Below, piece after piece: positions 24,033 through 34,366 of a stretch of 64,000 nt of DNA. Both the position numbers and the translations under genes were made by a program. A model generated the notes under the pieces. The model ran no database searches and had not been told where the DNA came from. It saw only the letters and a program-made list of their open reading frames with translations. Positions within the stretch are counted from its first letter, which is position 1, and each line of letters starts with the position of its first letter. The DNA comes from Melocanna baccifera (taxonomy: Eukaryota > Streptophyta > Magnoliopsida > Poales > Poaceae): contig CM070683.1 in the NCBI GenBank assembly GCA_036346265.1, positions 4,387,001-4,451,000 of the forward strand, written 5' to 3'.

Positions 24033-25103
24033 TAGGAGGTGTTTAATTCGGCTAGAGCTTTTAACTTTTGTCTGAGTTCACTGGATTGTGCTCTCATTCA
24101 TCCACCAGCACAAGCACAACCTGATCAGGCTAGGATAGAGTAGAACACTCACCAGTAGAGGTGGTCACCGTTGGAGTTCCTAGGGTGAGGGGTGCCCCGC
24201 CATCTCCACGACGACAATTGAAGCGACAAGGCGTGACCAGCAACAGGCGATGATGACGCTAGGCCGGACCGCGCTGGGCCGAGCTGGGGGAGGAGAAGGG
24301 GAAGGCCACGATGAGGCAGCTCGATGTCGGTGGAGGCCCTAGGAACGACAGCGATGACCACTAGGAGGTGGCACACCGACAACGATATTAGGCCTAGTCG
24401 GCGACCACAATAGCTTGGGATAGGTGCGACAGCACCATGGGAGAGAGAGGATGACTCTCTCTCCCTTTCCACAACAGTGGCCAAAGCGACAAGGTGTGGT
24501 CAGCGATGACGCTAGGCTGGACCACATAGGGCCGAGCCAAGGGAGGAGCAAGGGAAGACCACAGTGGCAAGCCCAAGGCAGCTCGATGTCGGGGGAGGGC
24601 CCAGGAGCGACAATGACGACCACTAGGAAGCGGTGTACCGACGGCGACACCAGATTCAGTCGACAACCCCGACAACTTGGGATGGGCACAATGGCACCAC
24701 GGGAAAGAGAGGAGACTCTCATTCTCTCCCGATCTCTCCCACTCCACCACAGCAACCGAAGTGACGGGATGTGGCTAGCAACCGACAATGACAACGCTAG
24801 GCCAAACCGCATAGAGCCAAGCCGAGGGAGGAGAAAAAAGCCACAACGATGAGCCCACGGTAGTTTGATGTCGAGGGAGCCCCTAGGAGCAACGACGACA
24901 ACCACTGCGAGTCAACACACCAAGAGAGAGGGAGAGATCGGGAGAGAAAGGCAACGCCGTCTAGGCAAAAGCAGAACACGACGACAGCAGCAGAGCTCGA
25001 TCTAGCCGAAGCTACCTCCAAAAATCGCTTTCAAAAGCTGGATGCTTGATTCGGCTTCCGATTTCTGGAAGCCAGAAACCGAAGCCATTTCAAACACCCC
25101 CTT
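24033..25103. mobile_element. Probable non-autonomous DNA element with tandem internal repeat
   Basis: The left edge reads GAGGTGTTTAATTCGGCT and the right edge ends AAGCCATTTCAAACACCCCC, so the two edges are weak inverted versions (GGTGTTT...). Between them lie three tandem units of roughly 272 bp, beginning near 24213, 24487 and 24757, each with GCGACAAGGYGTGRYCAGC, ACGCTAGGCC and CTCGATGTCG phrases. Open frames through the repeats are in several frames and show no conserved domain. Confidence 0.5.
24213..25000. repeat. Three tandem repeats, period about 272 bp
   Basis: Starts near 24213, 24487 and 24757 with the shared phrase AAGYGACRRGRYGTGRYYAGC. Each unit ends with a GGGAGAGAGAGGA-like and CTCTCTCYC segment. 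Confidence 0.7.
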
Positions 25104-27354
25104 AGTTTGAATATACAATCAGGGGCTTGAGTCCATAAGTCTGGATTGCGTTGACAAGGACAGGAAAAATATGCTAACCTACACAAACAACGTTTAAACA
25201 TACATCAAAATACACCATGTTGCTTGTTTAAAAAAAAATAAAAAAAATGCTGCGTAGCTTAATAATGTTAGGTAGAAATAATACCGAGGAACATGTTTAA
25301 CTCGATTAGTTTACAACGTGAAGCTAGACTGGTCGAATTTTGGTAGAGATTGGCTCTCTCTTTGGCTTTTTAGCGGTTTTACTTATCTCAATAATCACTA
25401 TTCATTAGATTAATAATTTACAATAAAAAATTATAAATCACAGAAAAAACAGACCCATTCTACACTAAAGTAGACTTTCCTTTGAAGTTCTGCACCGTTT
25501 CGACAAGTATCTGGTGCTTCTCCACCCTGACCAATAGAAACGTGCAACGAGGATAACTGATTAGCAGAACAGATCAAATGCTTCCTTAATGATGAAGAGA
25601 TATAAAAGATGATATTTCTATCCAATTCAGCATTCAGATATGAATAAACAAAGGCATATCCAGTTATTTTGCTTGCAGTATTTCAATGGAGAACTATTGC
25701 CATTACTACACAACATTCAACTGTTCAATATTGGCAATAATAAATTTTGTCGTTTAGTACCCACTCACACTTTATCTGCTTCTTGATAAGTGTAGTTTGA
25801 AGCAACTGCCAAAAGTTGACCACTATGGTTATATGCTACTGACGCCACACTGCCTGAATAGTTAGGAAACTGCAGAGATAACATGCTGACACTGTAAGGT
25901 TATGGACCCAAGAACAAGAAAACAAAAGCACAGTTTTTGATAATTAAATGACAGTGGAAAAACTATCACAGACAGTAGCACAAAAGTCAACTTTTATGCT
26001 TAGTTGTTCAAGGCAGCATCAATCGTGTAATGCACGTAATCTTAAGTACAGAAGGTTAGCAAGTGTTCAATAATTTAGTAATCTTTTGAAGAAATCTTGA
26101 CCACCCGAACATCGGCTCAAAATATACGAGAAACCACCACCTTTTCAGTCTGCAGAATATCTGTCCTATGTGTAACATGGGAAATAGCTTTTAGTAACTG
26201 AGTCCTTAGAAAATAGATGCTTGTATTTGTGGAAGGCAGAAATAATCATTTAGTGAAGGGAGGATGAGACAAGATTTAGCAGGAGGGCCTATGGGCAAGA
26301 TATCTCACTGAATTTACCACTGCCAGTGCCACAAACAAATTCCTTTTAGATTAAGCAATCTGCAGTCAACGTAACTTTTTTAGGAGGAAGAATTACCAGA
26401 TATTACCTCAAGCAGCTTCTTTTTTGATTGAGCGTCCCCGGCAAAGGCATATCCTTCATTATCTCTGGCAACAAAAATTCTCTTGCTGCCGATCAGAAGC
26501 ATAGGTATTTAGCTTTACTTTGAGGAACATTATAGTAGGAACATCCAAGCATGCATAAAAATCGCGATGCTATTTATGGGAATGATACTGAATTTTTCTG
26601 TCGATATTTTAACATCAATTTTACGTATGATTTCTTAAATTCGGAAGAAAGTTCTCAAAGCCCTCGTATGATCATGCAGAGTAAAAACAAAGAAATATTT
26701 ATACAGGTTCAGGTCTTCTCCTAAGAGAATAACAACCCTACATCCTGTGTTACTATTACTGAGAAAAAATTTACAAGTTGAATAGTACGAAAAGTCTAGC
26801 ACTTCTTCCAGAACTGATCGTCCTGCCATCTCTTTCTTCAACATCAATCCTTATATCGGCAACAAAAGGGCAATAGTTGTTTTTTACCAGAAGATATCTT
26901 GACACTTCGAAAATTAATTGCTAGATGATGGTTGTTGTCAGAGAGACATGGGTAGCCGTTCACCATAGGACGGTTATTGTCAGAGATACGTGAGTTTATT
27001 GAGCATAAACGCACGTTCGAACAAAACACATAATCTCCATTCAAATAAGAAATGATCTTTTTTAATAATAATTTAGCATTCCATCCATCATTTTATTAAA
27101 TTATTTGTCTTCGATTATATATAGTTAACAATGGAGAAAATAACAGCACTAATTCCACAATCGAAATACTTCAATGCAACAGCTCCAGCCACAGATACGG
27201 CGGCATAACCTGGGAAAAAGAATACTCAATCAATCAATCATAAAAATGGATCCCTGTGATTCAAAACAGCTATTTCAGATCAGCACACAGCAATTACTCA
27301 TGTTCTGAAGGGTTCACTAAAAGTGCATATATTCAACCGGCAGTCACTTGGGAA

Positions 27355-27600
27355 CTATTTTTAAAGGCTATCTTCTTTTGGGCTTATGGTTTGACTTTAT
27401 ACAGTAAATAGCTTTTAAACGAAGTGTTTTTTCAATATAGGGTCTACAAGTCGATTGTAGTAGACACTGTCTCGATTTTATCTATATCAGCCAAAATCAT
27501 ACACGAGTATCTCTCTTCGTACTCTCTTATGAACAGTCATAACTTACAAATTTAAGCCAAAAACCATAAGTCACAACCCAAAAGAACCAAACCAAATTAT
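27355..27600 (-). mobile_element. MITE family 2, copy in BUB3 intron
   Basis: Reverse-orientation copy of a family marked by AACTTGTAGACTCCGTCTTG and TAGTTACTGTAG (here GGTCTACAAGTCGATTGTAG on plus). It is bordered by GGCTTATGGTTT and CCATAAGTCACAACCC. Confidence 0.65.
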
Positions 27601-28075
27601 ACCAAAGGAATCAGACCCAAATATTCATTCCTTAATCCTTGCAGAATCCCACCTTAGAAAGATATAGTAATTACATGATGAACTTTCATTTATAAGAGAA
27701 ATTTTACCAATATTTTCCGGAACTAGTAACAAAAAGGATTCTAGACAAGGATTTACTGTGGGACAACAAAATTTTACAGAATGTTTATCAACAGCTATTA
27801 TTATTATGGAAGTTGCCATCTTCTCTTGGAAAAGTTGTTCTACAGAGGCAGAACTACGGGCCTTCAGTAGTATGAAGAAAAGGAGCAGTAAAGCTATTCC
27901 TAAAGGAAGGTAAAAAAACATACCATTCCACTCCGGGGAAGCGTGCAGACATCTTATACGATACTCCACAGGAGAATCTTTTGCTTTAACCGGTCCTGTT
28001 AGATTCCTCATGTCATAGAAATAAACATCTCTCTCAATTGCAGCTAATAAATACATGTCGCAGACTGAAAGTGAT

Positions 28076-28083
28076 GCCACATC
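28076..28083. repeat. Left 8-bp target-site duplication of the hAT element
   Basis: GCCACATC, repeated exactly at 31110-31117. Removing the insert and one copy rejoins a BUB3 exon in frame (…SSD|VASLS…). Confidence 0.88.
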
Positions 28084-28565
28084 CATGGTTGTCACGGCGA
28101 CCACGGCGCCTAAGGACCGCCAAAACGCCTAGTCGTCCAGGCGGGCGCCTAGTCATCCTCTAGGCGTTGCTAGGCGAGTTAAAACGGTTCACTTGACGAA
28201 TACCTAAGTACTTATCTAAAGCAGCAAATTAGAGAGAATTGCATACCTAAGACCTTGATGAGTCTGCCATTATTTTGAATAAGATGAAATCCATTTGAAT
28301 CCATATGTTCCTGCCATGGAGAAAGATAGCAAATGTTAGAATGTAAAGTTGTAAAATAGTTACCAAATATTGTAATTTCATATTTGAACACTTGAAATGA
28401 TGAAATAAAATAAGCTTTTGAGTTGACATGATGAAACTGAGAACAAAAACTAGCATAACATAGTAGTACTACTACATAGGCATCACAGAGTTCAAGACAA
28501 AGAGTCAAAAGCGAACAAAGTTTCAAAACACAAAGTTTAAACAACTACAACTCTCCATCAAGGAA

Positions 28566-30369
28566 TCAACAATCATAATCTGAAGTTGCATCATCTTCCT
28601 CATGGGCTGCACCACCACTTTGTGCATTGTCATGAGTAGGAGTAGGAGGAGATTCGCCGTAGTCATCCTCAATGTCTTCATCATCCAACTCAAAATCTTC
28701 ATCAAGCTCGTCACCTCTCCTGCATACTTCCTCCTCAACCGGCCTTGAGCTTGAACCTGTAGCACTAGCACCACCATGGCGTCGCCGATGATAAGACAAT
28801 ACAGCGCTCCCAATACCAGCATGGGCTCGCCTAGGTAGATTGCAACCACGGAGCGCACTTGATGCACCTACAACCTCATCAACAAGTGCCCAATCCAGAT
28901 TTTCTGGCCCTGTCTCATGCACATCTTCAGCACCCGCATCAATCCAATCAGTGTTCCACTCATACTCATCAAAGATCAATGGGTTAAAATTGCTCCCTTC
29001 TACACGCATCTTTTGAAATCTTTCAGCAATCTTTTGGTTATATTTGATATAAACCAAATCATTCGACCTTTGGTGCTCCAACCGGTTCCTTTTCTTTGTA
29101 TGTATCTAAAAGGAACAATAAAAAAAGTCAATTAGATAATTATTAATTTATTGTGATACATTACTTACAAATCAAGTGTTGGCTTACAAATTGGACTACT
29201 TACAAATTTAAAGGTGCTCCAATTGCGTTCACACCCGGAAGACGAAGCACAAAGACCAAGAAGACGCTTTGCAAATTGTTGAAGATCTGATACATCACCA
29301 CCATATGCATCCCACCATATGCATCGGCTACCTGACTTGATGCATCGACAGACTCTAGGAAGAAAGTTCCCTCTGGGATATTGGCAAGGAAATTAATCAA
29401 ATGCCGTCCTCTTTTATCAGTCCATCCATCTGACATGATAGTGCAACCATACTCCTTCCAAGCTAACTCATGTGTCTTCCTCAGAAGGTCTATCTTCTTC
29501 TTTGCCTTTTGCAACCCTGATTTCCTCAACTCATGATAACTTGGACCAATATGACCGGGTCCAATTTACCCAAGGGCCTCAATCATTACCTCAAAGGATC
29601 TTGACTTGACAACATTGAAGGGTATACCATTCGAGTAGAAAAAATCACATATGTACTCATTGCATCTCTCTCTATCTTCCTTGGTGACTTTAGAGTTGAA
29701 CTGCTCCATGCATGTTTGTCTCTTCCCCCTTGCATGTCTTTCCTCAACCACCTCATGGGGAAGCTTTCGAAGCATACTAATAACAGATTTAGTTCCCTTC
29801 GGTGGCGCCGGAGAAGGCTTCTTGGCGTTCTTGGCTTGAAGAGCTGCAGCTGCTAGCTTCCTTTTCATAGCTGTCCCAGAACTTGGAGTTGGCTTTGGTA
29901 CTGAGGTGGATGCCCTAATAGAGGGCCAAGAGCCTTTTGATGAATGTGTTGCTTCTCTTTGTGGTTGATCGACTTCCTCGATCTCTTGTGCTTCCTCTTG
30001 TGCCGCTTGTACATCATCATCGTCGTCGTCGTAATTGATTGGCTTGTTCCTCATCACCTTCCTTAGGTAGTCTTGCATCTCTCTCATAATGGCTGTGGTT
30101 GTTTTGGAGCATTTCTCTACATCTCCAAAGCCCCCAGCAAGATGTTGCTTAAGCCTCTTGATTCCTGAAGAAACAACCATACCATAAAGTTTGCATTGGA
30201 CCCTATCTTTATTGCCCAAATCTGGCCAAAATCCATACTGCCATCCAGGATCTTTGGACTTTGCCCTTCGTTTAGGATCTTTACTTGGATCATATGATTC
30301 ATGTTGCTCAGTCTACTGCTCGACTACCTCAGCATTGACGCCGCCTTGCTCTCCCTGATTTTCCGTCAT
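28566..30369 (-). pseudogene. hAT transposase (BED - DUF659 - hATC), internally deleted
   Basis: Exons 29204-30369 and 28566-29105, with GTAAGT donor and TTTTAG acceptor. From the ATG at 30369 the frame reads ESYDPSKDPKRRAKSKDPGW and a degenerate BED finger VQCKLYGMVVSSGIKRLKQH, where a Tyr replaces the second Cys. A DUF659 start follows: WKEYGCTIMSDGWTDKRG, then INFLANIPEGTFFLESVDAS. The core of the RNase H-like domain is missing. The hATC motif LCASSSGCERNWSTFKF follows in a shifted frame, then IHTKKRNRLEHQR, DLVYIKYNQ and an acidic tail. In-frame stops are TAG at 30313-30315 and TAA at 29566-29568. It cannot make a working transposase. Confidence 0.88.
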
Positions 30370-30479
30370 ATTGCTGCACAATAGCGCATCAATTTTAGTT
30401 AACAGCAGATACTAATATATAACAAGTGTTACACACTTACACTCCAATTTCACTCTTCAGTTAACACTTTACACTTAAC

Positions 30480-30850
30480 AACAGAGGGAGCGGAGAGGGC
30501 GGACCAGGTCACCAGAGGGAGGGAAGGAGCGCCGACGGGAGGGAGAGGCAGGAGAGAGGGAGCGGCGGCGGCCAGAGGGAGAGGACCAAAGGGAGATGGA
30601 GCGGCGGGAGAGGGAGCGGCGGCGGGAGGGAGAGGCGGGAGATGGAGCGGCGGCGGGAGAGGGAGCGGCGGCGGGAAGGAGGCCAGAGGGAGCGGCGGCG
30701 GGAAGGCCAGAGGGAGAGGGAGCGGCGGCGGGAAAGGAAGCAGCGGGAGGAGGCGCGGGCGGGAGGAGAAGCGAGAGGAGGAGGTGGCGGCGGGGGAGGC
30801 GTACCTGGCGGCGGAGAGGCGGAGGGACGGCGGACGGCGACGGCTAGGGT
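30480..30850. repeat. GA-rich low-complexity block in the hAT element
   Basis: AGGGAGCGGCGGCGGGA-type units repeat about 8-10 times. They give arginine/glycine- or serine/proline-rich open frames on both strands that are not genes. Confidence 0.7.
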
Positions 30851-31109
30851 TCGGGCTTCTCCAATCGCCTCTTCGGGATGCAGCGAGCCAGCAACTCGGT
30901 CAGGTACACGCAATCTGGAATTTAAGCCCTCTCTTATGCGCTCGCTGTGCGCCCGCCGTGCGCTCGCCCAGACGACGCCATGGACGCCGCGGACGCCGTG
31001 TCGTCCTGGGCGCTCGCCTAGCTGGCCAAGACGAGGCGTGCCTCCGCGGCGTCTGCTCTCAGCCGACTGGACGCCTAGGCGTCGCCTAGGCGACGCCTTG
31101 ACAACCTTG

Positions 31110-31117
31110 GCCACATC
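31110..31117. repeat. Right 8-bp target-site duplication of the hAT element
   Basis: GCCACATC, identical to 28076-28083. Confidence 0.88.
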
Positions 31118-32002
31118 CGAACTAAAGGTTATAATGCTGTACACTTCTTGCGTGTGTATCCCAGAACAGTAAATTCTTGTCAAAACTAGCAGTTACAACT
31201 TGACCTGAAAAGCACGCAACACAAACTAATAGTATGCATGCTTCGATGTGAATTACATAATTAAGATTTAAGAAGCAAATGCTGCTGTTTCTAATTATGA
31301 AAACCCAATAAATAAATATTTGATGTCGATCACTGATACTGTAGTTTACAATGACAAAGCTATAACTCAAACTAACCTAACCTTCCACCCCAATGATGCT
31401 GTTCGAATTGGGTACTAAAAGGTCAGGTTCATAGTATCATTTCATGTTCAGTAAATGAGGACACATAGGCACTGTTTTGTAGAGTTATAAGATGCTCCAG
31501 GGAAAACATACAGGAAATCAGACAACACAGCATAAAAATATAAGGTAATGTACTGTTCATCACAAGTCATCTGGGAGAACTCAATGCAGGCAGTCACATC
31601 TTCGTGCAGTCCTACTGTACCTTGAGCCCCTGAATGCAAGTCATACTTGAGAAATATTCCCCACATAAATACTATGGCTTTGAAGTTGCCCATACTAAAT
31701 TAGAGAACACGGAGAATCGACATTACATGTCAGTGTAAATCAGCAGCACTACAAACTTTCCTACTTCAATTTTGCTGCATATTTAATCATGCTAATGTAG
31801 TTAAAACCAACGCGGCAGTTTATCATAAAAATGTCATGTTATGAACGAATGCCATCAATGCAAAAAAAAAAAAATCAATCCAACAAGGCTAAATGTAACC
31901 ACACCTAAAACTCCAGCATACCTTGTTTGCTCTGCTAAGCATATCAGGGAAACATCACAATAAGCAACATCAGGGAAACATCACAATAAGCAACCAGCAA
32001 TC

Positions 32003-32274
32003 GAAATTGTTGAAGTATAAGTGAATTGCCCGTATCTCCTCATTAGATTAAGCATTTAGGTGAACTGGTTGGTGCATACAATTCAATATGATATCAGAGC
32101 CAAGACCCGGTTGATGCAATTAAAACAATAATTGTAGCTCACTTATATTCCACGTCTTAGACCTGAGAGAGCCTACATGTGAGGGGGGTGTTAAAGTATA
32201 AGTGAATTGTCCATCTTTTCTTATTAGCTTAAGTTTTTAAGTGAACTGATTGATGTATGTAACTCAATAGACAT
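32003..32274 (+). mobile_element. TRIM/SMART-like miniature LTR retrotransposon, 262 bp plus duplications
   Basis: Two 81-bp direct repeats at 32008-32088 and 32189-32269 both start TGTTRAAGTATAAGTGAATT and end CTCAATA or TTCAATA. Directly after the first is TGATATCAGAGCC (32089-32101), one base from the initiator-methionine-tRNA primer site TGGTATCAGAGCC. Directly before the second is a purine tract GAGGGGGG. The interior is about 100 bp and non-coding. The 5-bp flanks GAAAT and GACAT are near-identical. This is the full set of LTR-retroelement signals in miniature. Confidence 0.88.
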
Positions 32275-33049
32275 AACTACACGCAGCCGATATGTTTTGG
32301 GAAATTTAGGCTCTTGAACTTAGTGCTTAGGAAGCACAAATTAATTATATCAAACGATACTTATGGAATTCATCGATGGAATTTGGTTATCAGCATAAGC
32401 AGCATATTAGGATTCATGCCATCATGCACCCCCACGACAATAAATAGGAATATAATCAGATAGCTCTTCACCAGGTCCCGAATTCAGCATACAGAAATCA
32501 TCCAAAGACAGGAAACCGTGAGCATATGAATTCAAGGCACAATCCCACCACCGATTGCAACCATTTTTGCGTTACCTTATTACAGATGCATCAGAACCGC
32601 CTGCGAGCGCCACGGACTCATCCTCGAAGCAGCAGTCGAGAGGCGCAGCCTCCGACTTCGCCTCCAACCGTAGCACGGACGAGTCCGCGTCGTACAGCTG
32701 CAGCCCCTGCAGAACAAATCCGACGCAGAAACCTTATCAGGCATCTCCCCCGTGGAGGCAAACTCCCCCAATTTCACCTGGTCGTAAACGAGTCCAAATC
32801 TGAAGCGAAGCGAACTGAAACGGGCACAAGCTACCGGAAATCTCCCGCCGAAAATGTCAACCCCCCCGGGGGAACTCGACCAAATCAGAAGTAGCAACGA
32901 GCTCAAAACGGCGAAACCCCCATAGATCGCAAGGGAAAGAGGGAATCGCACCGAATCCCACGAGGAGACGATCAAGTTGTTGAAGGGGCGAAACGAAGCC
33001 CAGAGACGGCGCCGGCGGCGTCGCCACCGATTCTCCGGTGCGGACGTGC

Positions 33050-34360
33050 GGAGTGCGGTGCTGGTGCGGCCCCTTGATGCTGGTTAGTGGAGTGTAGGGC
33101 TTCGAGTTTCCCGCCGCTCTTTTTTTTCCCGCCTGCGTTTTGGTGAACTCGCGCTACCTAGTGGGCCGGGGTTACTAGCCCACTTGCGCTGGGCCGAGTA
33201 ATGTTCGGTTAGCTTGTACGAATTTTGAAGGTTTGCTCTTAGATTCGTGACGGTAATTAGCCCAAACCGAGTGTCGCTTGCTGTCAAATTCGAAGTAACC
33301 TTTCGGAGACCAAACCAAATTGTTACTAATCACGTTTGGGTTTGGTAATCAAATCAAATCCCAAAGTGCGCCCACCTAATTTGTTGGTGGGACTAAAAAC
33401 CTTGCAAGGTGGTTTGTGCTGGACCGTTCAAGGCACTCAGCGACTATCAACGAAGCTAAGAGCCTCACGTCCAGATTGGGTGAGGCTGAACAAGTTAAGG
33501 CAAAGAGAGATCAAAATGGAGTAACACGCGAGCTAGCCCAGTGCGCCGGCGTGTGGGCAGGGTAGTTTTGCTGTGTGGTTAGCAGGAGTGTCTGCTTAAC
33601 GATTGTAACGCTACCAATGTTTGATTACTGAAATATCTCTTCCCTCGCTAAAAAAAAGAAAAGAAAAAAAAACTAGGGTGTCTATGTTTGTAATCCTCTT
33701 TTTCTCTGAAGTGGGCAGAGCTCCTGCCATCTGTCTAAGAAAAACCTTGTTTAACTAGAAAATAAGGGCACCAATGACCAAACTGGTGGGCGCTTGACAC
33801 GTTTTTTACATCGAAACAAGTGAACTTGCCAAACCAGATACCAAAGGACGCTTAAAGCGAGAGCAAATAAAACAGCAGCGCGGGCAAACGCAGCAGCACC
33901 TTACAGAAAAGAGATCGCCATGCAGCATCCATGGCATGTCGTCAGATTTAGCAGAATGACTGAATCAGTTAGCATTACGGTTTCTGAATGCTGGTCAACT
34001 AAGCAGAAGCATAACCTCCTAAAAAAATACAAACCAGAACCCTCGTATATTACCCCTTCTTGCCCCATCAGATGAGCTATTCTTCACAGATCAATGAGGG
34101 TACTCACCTTGCAATTTTACCATAATGCGTTATACCAGACCTTATACCCAGGAACAGCTTACCCATTGCTGTTGCAGAAATATCTTACGAACTAATTTAA
34201 GGATTTACTATGAAAATGTAAAACCATGTTTCGACCCAAAAGCATGAAAGTTGGGGAGGCCAAATATGCAAGTATGTACACTCATGACTGACTACCTTAT
34301 AAATCTCTATGACAAATCCGAACAACCGAATACCTGAGCACATCAAATGTTTAATCACCA
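33050..34360. other. Intergenic region between the BUB3 pseudogene and DUF863 gene
   Basis: No coding region is supported. 33336-33660 has a moderate-GC stretch ending in an A-rich run, possibly a retroposon tail, but I recognise no reverse-transcriptase motif. 33700-34360 would include the 3' UTR of the DUF863 gene. Confidence 0.4.
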
Positions 34361-34366
34361 GATCCT

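Larger units (their letters stand above)
28084..31109 (-). mobile_element. hAT transposon, 3,026 bp, inserted in a BUB3 exon
   Basis: Terminal inverted repeats read CATGGTTGTCACGGCG on the left and CAAGGTTGTCAAGGCG on the right (reverse strand). They are followed by subterminal CTAGGCG / GCCTAGGCG repeats. An exact 8-bp duplication (GCCACATC) flanks the element, as expected for hAT. It encodes one degraded transposase on the minus strand, the same direction as the host gene. Confidence 0.93.
25765..33040 (-). pseudogene. BUB3: BUB3-type WD40 spindle-checkpoint gene, disrupted
   Basis: Exon pieces in order: 32952 to about 33040 (RFAP, NNLIVSSWDS), 32576-32706 (GLQLYDADSSVLRLEAKSE, then GSDASVIR), 31564-31645 (YDLHSGAQGTVGLHEDVTAC), 31204-31118 joined to 28083-27924 (QVVTASFDKNLLFWDTHARS; VASLSVCDMYLLAAIERDVY; KDSPVEYRIRCLHASPEWNG), about 27150-27209 (YAAVSVAGAVALKYFDCG), about 26407-26490 (DNEGYAFAGDAQSKKKLLE) and about 25765-25869 (FPNYSGSVASVAYNHSGQLL). 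The order matches BUB3-family WD40 propellers, which bind kinetochores and BUB1/BUBR1-type kinases; it looks closest to the plant BUB3.3 branch. Lesions: no start codon in exon 1, a one-base loss at FAP/NNL, a damaged acceptor before YDLHSG, a two-base loss after THARSVQ, a missing WD40 segment, and a hAT element inside an exon. Confidence 0.85.

Noticed and set aside
24149..25021. Open frames up to 188 codons in the 24-25 kb repeats
   Set aside because: They follow the 272-bp repeat in shifting frames and show no conserved domain.
30509..31183. 224-codon frame across the hAT end
   Set aside because: It joins GA-rich transposon sequence to a slice of the BUB3 exon (SIITFSSDVA), so it is a composite across the insertion, not a gene.
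33336..33660. LINE 3' tail suggested by an A-rich run after a moderate-GC block
   Set aside because: No reverse-transcriptase or endonuclease motif and no target duplication could be recognised.
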